A stretch of 64,000 bases of DNA from Peptoanaerobacter stomatis (GTDB lineage Bacteria > Bacillota > Clostridia > Peptostreptococcales > Filifactoraceae). The notes below the pieces were generated by a model, which made no database searches, had not been told where the DNA came from, and worked only from the letters and a program-made list of their open reading frames with translations. Shown piece by piece: positions 47,233 to 56,278 of this stretch. The stretch lies in contig NZ_JH815225.1 in the NCBI RefSeq assembly GCF_000238095.2, positions 850,012 to 914,011 on the forward strand, read 5' to 3'. The translations under genes and the position numbers were made by a program. Positions within the stretch are counted from its first letter, which is position 1. Each line of letters begins with the position of its first letter.

Positions 47233-48755
47233 GCTGGAGGTTTACTTGTTACATCATACACTACTCTATTTATTCCTTTTACTTCATTTACTATCCTTGA
47301 TGATATTTTTTGCAATGCGTCATATGGCATCGGGTAAAATTCAGCTGTCATTCCATCTGTTGATGTTACTGCTCTTAGTCCAATCGCATAGCTATATGTT
47401 CTTTCATCTCCCATTACTCCAACTGTTTTTATATCAGGGAGTATAGCAAATGCCTGCCAGATTTTTTTAGTAAGTCCGAAATTATCCAATTCTTCTCTAT
47501 ATATATGATCTGCTAATCTTAATATATCACATTTCTCTTTTGTTACTTCTCCTAATACTCTTATACCAAGTCCGGGACCAGGGAAAGGATGTCTGAATAT
47601 CATTTTTTCCGGAATACCTAATTCCAAACCTACTCTTCTTACTTCGTCTTTAAATAATTCTCTTAGTGGCTCTATTAAAGTAAGTTTCATATCTTCTGGA
47701 AGCCCACCTACATTGTGATGAGATTTTATTACACTTGCGTCTTTTGTTCCACTTTCTATTACATCAGGATATATTGTGCCTTGTACTAAATAATCTATAT
47801 TCCCTAATTTTCTTGCCTCTTCTTCAAATATTCTTATAAATTCTTCACCTATTATTTTTCTCTTTCTTTCAGGATCAGTTACTCCTTTTAATGCATCATA
47901 AAATTTTTGACTTGCATCTATTTTTATAAGATTTATATCAAATGTTTCTCTAAATACTTTTTCTACTTGTTCAGCTTCTTTATATCTAAGTAAGCCATGG
48001 TCTACAAATATGCAAGTAAGATTTGAACCTATCGCTTTGTTTACGAGTACTGCTGCAACTGATGAGTCAACTCCGCCACTTAACGCACATATTACTTTTT
48101 TATCTCCTACTAATTTTTTTATCTGTTCTACTTTATCATCTATGAATGATGTTGATGTAAAACTTGGAGATAGATGACATACTTCATATAAAAAGTTCTT
48201 TATTATTGTAAATCCGTCTACAGTATGCTCTACTTCCGGATGAAATTGCAGACAATAAACTTGCATATCATGGTTTTCCATAGAGGCTATTTTACAATTT
48301 TTTGTACTTGCTGATATGGAAAATCCTTTAGGCAACTCAACTATATGGTCTGTATGTGACATCCAACATATATTTGATTTGCTTATATTTTTAAACAGAC
48401 TACTGTTTGCATAGTCTATCGTAGTTTTTCCATATTCTCTGTTTTCTGCTTTTTCTACTTTTCCGCCTGTTTTTTTTGCTACCAATTGTGCTCCATAGCA
48501 TATTGCAAGAATAGGTATACCTAATTTGAATATTTCATCGCTTATATCAGGACTGCCTTCTTCATTAACGCTTGCTGGTCCACCTGTGAATATTATTCCC
48601 TTAGGCTGAATAACTTTTATTCTGTCAAGAGCTTTATCATAAGGAACTATTTCACAATATACATTAGCTTCTCTTACTCTTCTTGCTATAAGTTGGTTGT
48701 ATTGTCCACCAAAATCTACTATAATGGCTGTTTCGTTTTTCATGTATTCCTCCAC
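47214..48755 (-). CDS. guaA: GMP synthase (glutamine-hydrolysing)
   Basis: A full-length 513-residue enzyme converting XMP to GMP with glutamine and ATP. The glutaminase domain has the nucleophile in [11 protein letters not shown] and catalytic His in [10 protein letters not shown]. The synthetase has the PP-loop [15 protein letters not shown] near residue 223. The C-terminal dimer domain ends in KPPATIEWE. The 3' end is the insertion target of all three elements, but the reading frame is intact. The region upstream (48756-49147) has no gene; I saw no purine riboswitch there. Confidence 0.97.
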   Translation of the reverse strand: MEEYMKNETAIIVDFGGQYNQLIARRVREANVYCEIVPYDKALDRIKVIQPKGIIFTGGPASVNEEGSPDISDEIFKLGIPILAICYGAQLVAKKTGGKVEKAENREYGKTTIDYANSSLFKNISKSNICWMSHTDHIVELPKGFSISASTKNCKIASMENHDMQVYCLQFHPEVEHTVDGFTIIKNFLYEVCHLSPSFTSTSFIDDKVEQIKKLVGDKKVICALSGGVDSSVAAVLVNKAIGSNLTCIFVDHGLLRYKEAEQVEKVFRETFDINLIKIDASQKFYDALKGVTDPERKRKIIGEEFIRIFEEEARKLGNIDYLVQGTIYPDVIESGTKDASVIKSHHNVGGLPEDMKLTLIEPLRELFKDEVRRVGLELGIPEKMIFRHPFPGPGLGIRVLGEVTKEKCDILRLADHIYREELDNFGLTKKIWQAFAILPDIKTVGVMGDERTYSYAIGLRAVTSTDGMTAEFYPMPYDALQKISSRIVNEVKGINRVVYDVTSKPPATIEWE

Positions 48756-49147
48756 TTTTATACTAATTTTTTATTTAAAACAAATAATACTAATATTAAA
48801 TAGACATACAACAAAAATGCTGAACAGATATGTATTTGATTATGGGTACTTTTGCTGCGATAGTGTTAACAATTCACTTAATCAAACACATTTAAAAGCA
48901 TTTTTTATATTTTAATGTTATATGTTATTTTAAATAGGTTTTAGTATCATATGAAAACTTATTTTAAAAAATACACAATAAAAATATTATATCTGTTTGT
49001 AATCGCTTATTATTTAATTTGAATATTATAAATTATCTTTGTCAAAAATATCTTTTTTATATATTATACTATCTTTAGCAACTTAAAAAAAACAGTAAAT
49101 GTCCTAATAAGCACAAGACAATATCGAAAAGATATAATTTATCAGCA
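48756..49147. other. Intergenic region upstream of guaA
   Basis: About 390 bp of AT-rich sequence with no gene. It must hold the guaA promoter, but no clear -35/-10 pair with good spacing was found, and the conserved core of a purine riboswitch is not visible. Confidence 0.5.
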
Positions 49148-50284
49148 TCAAATATTTATCTTAAACACTTCTTTTCCTGATTTTATCATATTAACTACAA
49201 TCGGCTCTTCATCAAAAGTTTTAAAAGCGATTATATCTGCAATATTACCTTCTTTTATTTCTCCTCTGTCTTCTATTCCAAGTGCATCTGCAGGATTTTT
49301 TGTAGCAGTTTTCACTGCATCTTTCAATCCTATTTTGTCTGCCATTTTATTTAGACATATCAGCAATTCACTCGGTTCTCTATCTGAGGAAATTATAACT
49401 TTTCCATCTGATAAGTACTCATCTGTACATTTTTCCAAGGCTTTTGATGTATTTATCAGCTTGAAATATATATCTTTTGATATGTTTTCTTTACAATTTT
49501 CGCTCGTAAGTGTTATTATGTCTGTTGTGTCTTTAAACTCTTTATAAATTTTATCTGCGGATTTGTACTCCGATGTGCACACTTTTACTCCTCTAAAATG
49601 GGCGTACTTGATTAGATATGCAAGCTCGTCTATATTCGATTCTCCTCTTAATTCTCTTATTCTTTCAATCACTTTGTCTGCTTTTTCTTCTGTGAGGTTC
49701 AACTCGTCTTGCAAAAAACTTTGCATATATAAGTCTTTATAAAGGTTGTTATTCTTATAATTTGTCAGCAAATCATAAGATACAAAATCAAGCAAATTTT
49801 CATCCAACATAAGTTTCACATCGTCCATAGTTTTCACAGAGTGTATTTGGAATTTTAAATGCGTCTTGTTGTCAATCAGTGAAATAGGAGAATTATTGTA
49901 ATCTTTTATAAATTGCATTATCTCCATAGTTTTCCCTTTTTCGTGCTCACTTTTGATGTTTTTCTCCGAGAGATTTATACCATGGTATAATGTGCTTACG
50001 CCTCCTGCTGCATAAGAATATTCTATAACTCTAAGTTTATTTGTAAATCTTAGTGTGTTCATATCATATAAATCATTTTTATTCATATTATTGCTGTTTA
50101 TATTGATAATTCCTGCCATAATAGTTGTTCCACTAAGATCCGTCAAATATTTTTCTTCTTCCTTTGTGATAGATTTATCTATTGATTGTATATAATTGTC
50201 CTGTATTTTTATATATCCCGAAAAAATTTTATCGGGCAATACTATCTTGTCTGAATAAATGACTAACATTGTTCCTCCAATCAA
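49148..50284 (-). CDS. PhnM-like amidohydrolase homologue lacking metal ligands
   Basis: A 378-residue protein aligning with PhnM (alpha-D-ribose 1-methylphosphonate 5-triphosphate diphosphohydrolase) by AAGGVSTLYHGI, FVSYDLLTNYKNNNLYKDLY, ISSDREPSELL and TKNPADALGIEDRGEIKEGN. The HxD metal motif after the first beta strand (PGLID.H.DN.E in PhnM) reads AGIININSNNMN. The DHTPG segment reads YDLLTN, and SHDD reads TSEY. The catalytic metal site thus appears lost, so it is probably a pseudoenzyme or has a new function. No other phn genes are nearby. Confidence 0.7.
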   Translation of the reverse strand: MIGGTMLVIYSDKIVLPDKIFSGYIKIQDNYIQSIDKSITKEEEKYLTDLSGTTIMAGIININSNNMNKNDLYDMNTLRFTNKLRVIEYSYAAGGVSTLYHGINLSEKNIKSEHEKGKTMEIMQFIKDYNNSPISLIDNKTHLKFQIHSVKTMDDVKLMLDENLLDFVSYDLLTNYKNNNLYKDLYMQSFLQDELNLTEEKADKVIERIRELRGESNIDELAYLIKYAHFRGVKVCTSEYKSADKIYKEFKDTTDIITLTSENCKENISKDIYFKLINTSKALEKCTDEYLSDGKVIISSDREPSELLICLNKMADKIGLKDAVKTATKNPADALGIEDRGEIKEGNIADIIAFKTFDEEPIVVNMIKSGKEVFKINI

Positions 50285-50315
50285 TATTAATAATTTTATA
50301 TGTGCAGATAAAAAT

Positions 50316-51344
50316 TTATTGTAATACAGATTTATCTGAAAATCTTCTCCCCATTATGTCTATTATATCATCCTGAGAGCTTTCTATTTTTATGCTTATT
50401 CCATATTTGTCTTTAAAATAGTTATAGTTTCTCTTTTTATTTCCAAGTATTTTGGAAATATATTTTTTAGGTGATTTTATAACTACTGTCTTTTGAGCAA
50501 AATTTTCTTCCAACAATATCTGCTCAATTTTATCTCTATAAATCTTGTTTAAAACCAATTCTCCAAATGCACTGTGAAATGGACCTGCAACTACGTCTTT
50601 GTCAAAATTTATATTATCTGTAGCTTGTAATCCTATGCGTATTACATTTATGCCTGAATTTTCAAATTTTTTGTACATATATGCTGACAAATCTATCGCT
50701 TCATCAAGCTCCATTGCCTTATATATTCCCTGTCTGTACATATGCTCAAGCTGTGTATCTTTTATGACTAATACAGGATATATCCTTGCAATATCAGGTT
50801 TTATTGATATTACTTTTTCTATTGTATTATACAATTTTTCTTTTGTGTCATTTGGAAGACCTATCATTATCTGCAATCCCAAAGAAATATTTGCCTGTTT
50901 TATAAGCTGAGATGCTTTAAACACCTGCTCGCTGTTATGTCCTCGATTGCTAAAAAAAAGAACTTCATCGTCTAAAGATTGTACTCCAAGTTCTACTGTG
51001 TCTACTTTATATTTTAATAATCTGTCTATAATTTTTTCGTCTATTGCATCCGGTCTTGTTGACAATTTTATTTTTATGTCTCTACTTAACTTTTTCCTTA
51101 GGTTATCAGCGAGCGATAAGCATATCTCCTGTACTTCACCTTCTATTGCTGTGAAGCTCCCTCCGAAAAAAGCTATTTCTGCTATATCTTTTTCATCAAT
51201 CGTTGATATATCTCTAATTATGTCTTTTTCTATAGCAGCATAGTCAAGATTGGTTGTCTTGCCCGATATTTTGACTTGATTACAAAAAACACAATCATTT
51301 GGACAACCATAGTGAGGTATAAATACAGATGCTGTTTTTTTCAA
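50316..51344 (-). CDS. Elp3-like radical SAM protein
   Basis: A 342-residue radical SAM enzyme. The 4Fe-4S motif CxxxxCxxC is in YGCPNDCVFCNQ near residue 17. Further ELP3/MiaB-type segments are FGGSFTAI, STRPDAIDEKIIDRLLKYKV, ELGVQSLDDEVLFFSNRGHN and QIMIGLPNDTKEKLYNTIEK. It lacks the acetyltransferase domain of true Elp3. Such genes are often next to rnc in Clostridia. The substrate is unknown; a tRNA-related role is possible. Confidence 0.85.
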   Translation of the reverse strand: MKKTASVFIPHYGCPNDCVFCNQVKISGKTTNLDYAAIEKDIIRDISTIDEKDIAEIAFFGGSFTAIEGEVQEICLSLADNLRKKLSRDIKIKLSTRPDAIDEKIIDRLLKYKVDTVELGVQSLDDEVLFFSNRGHNSEQVFKASQLIKQANISLGLQIMIGLPNDTKEKLYNTIEKVISIKPDIARIYPVLVIKDTQLEHMYRQGIYKAMELDEAIDLSAYMYKKFENSGINVIRIGLQATDNINFDKDVVAGPFHSAFGELVLNKIYRDKIEQILLEENFAQKTVVIKSPKKYISKILGNKKRNYNYFKDKYGISIKIESSQDDIIDIMGRRFSDKSVLQ

Positions 51345-51548
51345 TCAAATCATTCCTTTTTTAATCATAAAAATTTATATGGTTTCATCATAATCAATCT
51401 GCTGTCATCTTTAATCAAAAATTGACGGTTATATTGGATAAATTGTAAAAAATTAATTTACTGCTAAATAAATATTTAAAACAGTTAGCATTAAATAACT
51501 ATATAGGTTAAAGCATAATGTCAAATTTTTTTAACTTCATGCTTTAGC

Positions 51549-52298
51549 TTATAAATTATCATTTGGTTTGGAAAGTGCATCTTGAGCAGCATTTTGCTCA
51601 GCCTCTTTTTTGCTGTTCCCTTGTCCTTTTCCTATCAATTTGTTATCACAATAAACGCATATAGTAAATTTTCTGTCATGGTCCGGACCTTCTACATCGA
51701 CCACTTCATATTTCAAAACTCTACCTTTTACTTTTTGAATCTCTTCTTGTAGTTTGCTTTTATAATCACTGTCTTTTTTGTGTTTAATAGCTGATACAAT
51801 AGTATCTTCAAGCCATAATATCACATATTTAGAAACTGTTTCTAAATCAGAATCCAAATATATAGCGGCAATTATCGCCTCAGTTGCATCTGCCAATATA
51901 GAAGTTCTTTTTTTCCCTCCGGAGTTTTGCTCTCCCTTACCTAGCCTTATATAATCACCAATTTTAAGTTTATTAGCAACATTTATAAGTGATTTTTCAC
52001 ATACACAGCTTGCTCTTATTTTTGTGAGCTCACCCTCTTTTAAATTACTCTTGTAATTAAATATATAGTTGCTCACTACAAGACTTAATATAGAATCTCC
52101 CAAAAATTCAAGCCTTTCATTATCTCTTGAATTTTTATTTTCATTGACATACGAACTGTGTGTAAGTGCAGTTTTTATAAGCCCCTTATTTTCAAAGACA
52201 TAACCTATATTTTTCTCTATCCCGCTAAAAAATGCTTTGTCCGATTTCACCGTCCACCTACTTAATAAAATAAATTTTAAATACAAAAATTTATACAA
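51549..52298 (-). CDS. rnc: Ribonuclease III
   Basis: A 249-residue double-strand RNA endonuclease. The catalytic motif NERLEFLGDSILSLVVSNYI is present with the second acidic cluster DATEAIIAAIYLD. The C-terminal dsRNA-binding domain starts DYKSKLQEEIQKVKGRVLKY and ends GQGNSKKEAEQNAAQDAL. The first 16 residues are hydrophobic and unlike the family; a GTG at 52250 (VKSDKAFF) is a plausible real start. Confidence 0.95.
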   Translation of the reverse strand: MYKFLYLKFILLSRWTVKSDKAFFSGIEKNIGYVFENKGLIKTALTHSSYVNENKNSRDNERLEFLGDSILSLVVSNYIFNYKSNLKEGELTKIRASCVCEKSLINVANKLKIGDYIRLGKGEQNSGGKKRTSILADATEAIIAAIYLDSDLETVSKYVILWLEDTIVSAIKHKKDSDYKSKLQEEIQKVKGRVLKYEVVDVEGPDHDRKFTICVYCDNKLIGKGQGNSKKEAEQNAAQDALSKPNDNL

Positions 52299-52650
52299 AA
52301 TCTCTTTATAATTATAGCATATTTTTTAAAAATAATGTATCAAAATGTTAATATTAAATTTTTTATGGTATAAATAAAAAATGTATTTTATATTAAAATT
52401 TATTTGAATATAAATAACAAAAACTATATTTTAAAATAAATTTAATAAATATAAACCCATTTTTTGATTTATATTTATTCATAAACAATCAGACATTATT
52501 GAACTTTTTTTTATCTATATAGATATATGTTTTTATTTTTAATATTAAAACTACAATCTTCATTTGATATATTTTATGTTTAGTATATGCTCAGATTGTT
52601 TATCAGTAAATTTTTATATTATTATCATTTTATAGATAGGAGATTTATTC
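52299..52650. other. Divergent intergenic region between rnc and the glutaredoxin-like gene
   Basis: About 350 bp of very AT-rich DNA, over 80 percent A+T by eye. It should contain promoters for both sides, but I see no convincing pair or structured element. Confidence 0.5.
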
Positions 52651-52908
52651 ATGAAAAAAATAAGAATGTTCGTAGCATCATGGTGTCCACATTGCAATAA
52701 CGCAAAAGCTTGGTTAAAAGAACTGCTAAATGAAAACGAAGAATACAAAAACTTGCCTATTGAGCAAATCGATATAGATTACGAAAAAGAAAAACTTGTA
52801 GACGTTGACTTTTACTATGTACCTACTTTTTATGTAGAAAATGAAAAAGTTTTTGAAGGAGTACCAAGCAAAGAAATAGTTAAGCGTGTACTTGATGAAG
52901 CTATGTAA
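52651..52908 (+). CDS. Glutaredoxin/thioredoxin-like protein
   Basis: An 85-residue thioredoxin-fold protein with redox motif CPHC at residues 12-15 (FVASWCPHCNNA) and a cis-Pro motif in YYVPTFYVEN. It is short, as in glutaredoxin-like proteins of anaerobes. It lies near tpx and may reduce peroxidase or other thiols. AGGAGAT precedes the ATG. Confidence 0.88.
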   Translation: MKKIRMFVASWCPHCNNAKAWLKELLNENEEYKNLPIEQIDIDYEKEKLVDVDFYYVPTFYVENEKVFEGVPSKEIVKRVLDEAM

Positions 52909-53214
52909 CAATTATTTTAACTCACTACAATCTATTTCTTTTATAAAAAATATAGAGTTATACTTATTTTTGATTAAATGATTTACGATTGCTCATTCAC
53001 ACATAAAAATATAAAAGTTTTTTTACAATTAATATAGCAAATCCACTTATTAAAGCATCTTTTTAGGTTTACAACATAATTGCACACTTAAAAAATAATG
53101 ACTTCCGACTTATATTTTACAAATATCCTCATTACTTTATTAAGCTGATTTGCTGTAAAAATATAAAACAAAACTACACAAAAACAGTGTATTATGAAAA
53201 AGGAGATAATAACA
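52909..53214. other. Intergenic region before tpx
   Basis: About 305 bp, AT-rich, no gene seen. It holds the tpx ribosome binding site (AAAAAGGAGAT) and presumably its promoter. Confidence 0.4.
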
Positions 53215-53721
53215 ATGGAAAAAAGAACAGTAACTATGGCTGGAAACCCTGTAACTTTATTAGGTAAAGAGGCAAAAGTAGGCGAAAAAGCTGAAAACTT
53301 TAATTTGACAAAACAAGATTTATCAAACTATAATTTTGATGAATCAAAAGGAAAAATAAGAATAATATCAGTTGTTCCATCTATTGATACAGGTGTATGT
53401 GAATTACAAACTATCGACTTCAATCAAAGAGCATCTCAACTTAAAGACGTTGAAATCATAACTATAAGCCTTGATTTACCATTTGCACAAAGCAGATTTT
53501 GTGCAGCAAAAGGAATAGATAATATAGTAGTTGCATCAGATTATAAAGATAGAGAATTCGGACTTAAATACGGATTTTTAATAGATGAATTAAAACTACT
53601 TGCAAGAGGAATAGTAGTAGTTGACAGAGATGACACTATAAGATATGTTGAATATGTAAGCGAAGTTACAAACCATGTTGACTATGATAAAGCCATAGAA
53701 GAAGCTAAAAAACTTATATAA
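53215..53721 (+). CDS. tpx: Thiol peroxidase
   Basis: A 168-residue Tpx-type peroxiredoxin. The peroxidatic Cys is in VVPSIDTGVCELQT and the resolving Cys in QSRFCAAKGID. The start at 53215 (MEKRTVTMAGNPVTLLGK) follows AAAAAGGAGAT; an ATG at 53194 lies before that ribosome binding site and is not used. The enzyme reduces hydroperoxides with electrons from thioredoxin. Confidence 0.95.
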   Translation: MEKRTVTMAGNPVTLLGKEAKVGEKAENFNLTKQDLSNYNFDESKGKIRIISVVPSIDTGVCELQTIDFNQRASQLKDVEIITISLDLPFAQSRFCAAKGIDNIVVASDYKDREFGLKYGFLIDELKLLARGIVVVDRDDTIRYVEYVSEVTNHVDYDKAIEEAKKLI

Positions 53722-53901
53722 TTAAAATCAAAATATTCAAATCTGTGTCTGAAAAGTATAATTTATCATTGATATTTTATAAATATCCATACTTTTCAGG
53801 CATTTTTATACTAAATCTTATTTTTTATTTTAAAGAAATCTAATCAAAAAATCATTTTATTTCACTTTAAATAAAAAACAACTTTATCGAGGAAAATTAA
53901 A

Positions 53902-54744
53902 ATGTCAAAAATATTATCCTTGCAAGATATAAAAAATTACATACCTATAAGAAAAGATGAATCACATAAAGGTAATTACGGGAAAATACTTATATTAGGT
54001 GGTAGCAGAAGATTTACAGGTGCCCCTTGTATATGTGCATCAGCTTGTATGCGTTCAGGTAGCGGACTTGTTACGCTTGCTGTTGAAAATAATATATTTC
54101 CTATAATATCGCAAAAACTTAATGAAGTTATGGTGCTTGATATAGAAAATTATAAAGATGATTTTGAAACTCTTGTAAAAACTGCTGATTGTATAGCCAT
54201 AGGCTGTGGAATGGAAAAAAGAAAATACACACTTGACAAGCTTATATACTGTTTGAACAATTCCTCCTGCCCGATAGTTGTAGATGCTGACGGTATCAAC
54301 GTGTTATCTGAAAATATGGATATATTTGAAAATTATAAAAATAAAATCATACTCACCCCTCATGAAGGTGAATTTTCAAGATTAAGCAAATTAGACATAA
54401 ACCGAATACAAAAAGATAAAGAAAAAATTGCAACGGATTTTGCAAAAAAATACAATGTAATATTGGTCTTAAAAGGAAAAGAGACTGTAATAACTGACGG
54501 AAATATCACATATATAAGCAATATAGGTGTTCCTGCAATGGCAACCGGCGGTATGGGCGATTGCCTTACAGGAATGATTACATCTTTCATAGGACAAAAA
54601 ATATCCGTCTTAAATGCCGTTTCGTCAGCAGTTTATTTGCATTCATATATAGCAAGAAACCTTTCAAAAAATATGTATAGTGTTCTTGCAAGTGATATAA
54701 TACAAAATATACCATATACTATAAATAATATAATATATTCTTAA
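53902..54744 (+). CDS. nnrD: ADP/ATP-dependent NAD(P)HX dehydratase
   Basis: A 280-residue protein of the ribokinase-like NnrD family, which repairs hydrated NAD(P)H. Conserved features are KGNYGKILILGGSRRFTGAP, GCGMEKRKYTLDKLI, ILTPHEGEFSRL, LVLKGKETVITDG and the nucleotide motif GGMGDCLTGMI near residue 215. The NnrE epimerase domain often fused at the N-terminus is absent. It converges with larC. Confidence 0.93.
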   Translation: MSKILSLQDIKNYIPIRKDESHKGNYGKILILGGSRRFTGAPCICASACMRSGSGLVTLAVENNIFPIISQKLNEVMVLDIENYKDDFETLVKTADCIAIGCGMEKRKYTLDKLIYCLNNSSCPIVVDADGINVLSENMDIFENYKNKIILTPHEGEFSRLSKLDINRIQKDKEKIATDFAKKYNVILVLKGKETVITDGNITYISNIGVPAMATGGMGDCLTGMITSFIGQKISVLNAVSSAVYLHSYIARNLSKNMYSVLASDIIQNIPYTINNIIYS

Positions 54745-54758
54745 AAACATATATTTTT

Positions 54759-55207
54759 CTACTTAGATAATAAATCTATATTCCTATAAATATCCTTTAT
54801 CATTTCAAAAGCCGCTTTTATAGGAATATTTTTATTTTTAGCCAATTTTTTTGCACTTTCATATTCAGGATATATATATTCTTCATCTTCAAAATTTACT
54901 ATTTTAAGATATAATTCCATATCTTCATAATAAACTTTTTCTGCTCTTCTACTCAATATATCCCTTTGCACTTCATATTTTCTCACACCTATTGTAGTAG
55001 TATTTCTAAATATTATTTTTTCTATCTCTTTCTCATACTCTTTATCGCATATTACTGATAATTTATATGCCGGACGATTTTTTTTCATAAATATAGGTGT
55101 AAAAAATGTATCCAGAACCATATCATTTAACTGCTCCATAACATATCCAAGTACTTCCGCCGAAGTATCATCTACATTGGTTTCTATGACTTCTATTGTT
55201 TTTTTTT
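54759..55207 (-). CDS. larC: LarC C-terminal part (LarC2), reached by -1 frameshift
   Basis: About 149 codons continuing from LarC1 after a -1 shift at nine A residues (minus strand 55207-55199). Immediately after the run the frame reads TIEVIETNVDDTSAEVLGYV, the typical start of LarC2, and it continues to RNIDLLSK. The first in-frame ATG (55139) comes after this conserved segment, so independent initiation would lose it. Lactobacillus LarC is known to be made as a fusion by programmed frameshifting. It completes the nickel insertase of the nickel-pincer cofactor pathway. Confidence 0.85.
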
Positions 55208-56149
55208 ATCCGTTTCTATCTCCATAACTCTCAATATATTAGTTGTGTTTGCAAAATCTTTGTTTCCTGCACCTAAGCCTATTTTTTTGATTGTAAAGTC
55301 TTCAAGCTTATAACCTCTATTAAAATTAGCTACAATAGCTGCACCTGTAGGTGTGATATGCTCTCCCATATCATCTATTATATTTAATTTTAGATTATGA
55401 GCATTCACTATGTTGAGTACAGCAGGTACAGGTACCGGCATCATACCATGAGCACATTTTTGATAACCTTTCCCATCGTATAAATCTGAAAAGTATATTT
55501 CTTCAACATTCAAGTCATCTAACAACACACTGACGCCTACTATATCTATTATGGAATCTATAGCACCTACTTCATGAAAATGTACTTCATTTTTGTCTAT
55601 ATTATGTGCTTTAGATTCGCTATTTGCAATAATATCGAATATTTTTTTAGCATTATTTTTTATATTGTAATTAAAATCTCCTCTGTCAATTATTTCATAT
55701 ACATCTTTTAAATTTCTATGTTCATGTGAATGTTCATGATGATGATTATGGTCATGGTGATGCTCATGTTCATCGTGATGATGATAGTCATGGTGGTGCT
55801 CATGTTCATCGTGGTGATGATGGTCATGGTGGTGCTCATGTTCATCGTGATGGTGATGGTGATGATGTTCTAAAAGTCCGCCATGATCATGTTCTTTGTG
55901 TAAATGTTCATGATGATGCTCATCGTGGTGGTTATGTCCTTCTTCATCTGAATGATTATGTAATTCCACATCAAAGTTATAAGCATCTATTCCATTTTTC
56001 TTAGTTCTTGAAAAACTTAGTTCATACCCTGTTATATTTAACGATTTTATAGCATTTTCAAGTTTTTCTCTGCTTGCCCCCAAATCCAATAATGCGCCGA
56101 TAGTCATATCGCCTGATATCCCTGAATACATTTCAAAATAAAGTTTCAT
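55193..56149 (-). CDS. larC: LarC N-terminal part (LarC1), nickel-pincer cofactor insertase
   Basis: A 318-residue part of LarC (MKLYFEMYSGISGDMTIGAL). It inserts nickel into the pyridinium dithiocarboxylate cofactor of lactate racemase-type enzymes. Conserved segments are FHEVGAIDSIIDIVGVSVLL and GEHITPTGAAIVANF. Between about residues 68 and 146 is an extreme His/Asp/Glu-rich insert, partly encoded by three 36-bp repeats, likely to bind or store nickel. The stop codon comes two codons after an A9 run; a -1 shift continues into LarC2. larB and larE are not in the window. Confidence 0.93.
   Translation of the reverse strand: MKLYFEMYSGISGDMTIGALLDLGASREKLENAIKSLNITGYELSFSRTKKNGIDAYNFDVELHNHSDEEGHNHHDEHHHEHLHKEHDHGGLLEHHHHHHHDEHEHHHDHHHHDEHEHHHDYHHHDEHEHHHDHNHHHEHSHEHRNLKDVYEIIDRGDFNYNIKNNAKKIFDIIANSESKAHNIDKNEVHFHEVGAIDSIIDIVGVSVLLDDLNVEEIYFSDLYDGKGYQKCAHGMMPVPVPAVLNIVNAHNLKLNIIDDMGEHITPTGAAIVANFNRGYKLEDFTIKKIGLGAGNKDFANTTNILRVMEIETDKKKQ
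55753..55860. repeat. Three 36-bp tandem repeats in the His-rich region of larC
   Basis: Units at 55753-55788, 55789-55824 and 55825-55860, each starting CATGGTG on the plus strand, differ by a few bases. They encode a 12-residue His/Asp/Glu unit on the minus strand. Confidence 0.85.
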
Positions 56150-56278
56150 TATTTTCTCCTTATAATATGATAATTTTTAACCACATGTAAAATTCTAATA
56201 CTAATTTCTAATATTGTAGAAATTTCATTTTTTAACTCCAATATATTAGTTTAAAACAAAAATTCCATTTAATTAATT

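Noticed and set aside
48756..49147. Possible purine riboswitch upstream of guaA
   Set aside because: The conserved three-way junction core and flanking stems of the purine class could not be found in either strand.
55726..56004. Plus-strand ORF opposite larC rich in His/Asp/Gly
   Set aside because: It is the antisense reading of the His codon repeats in larC (CAT/GAT triplets read well in both directions) and has no ribosome binding site.
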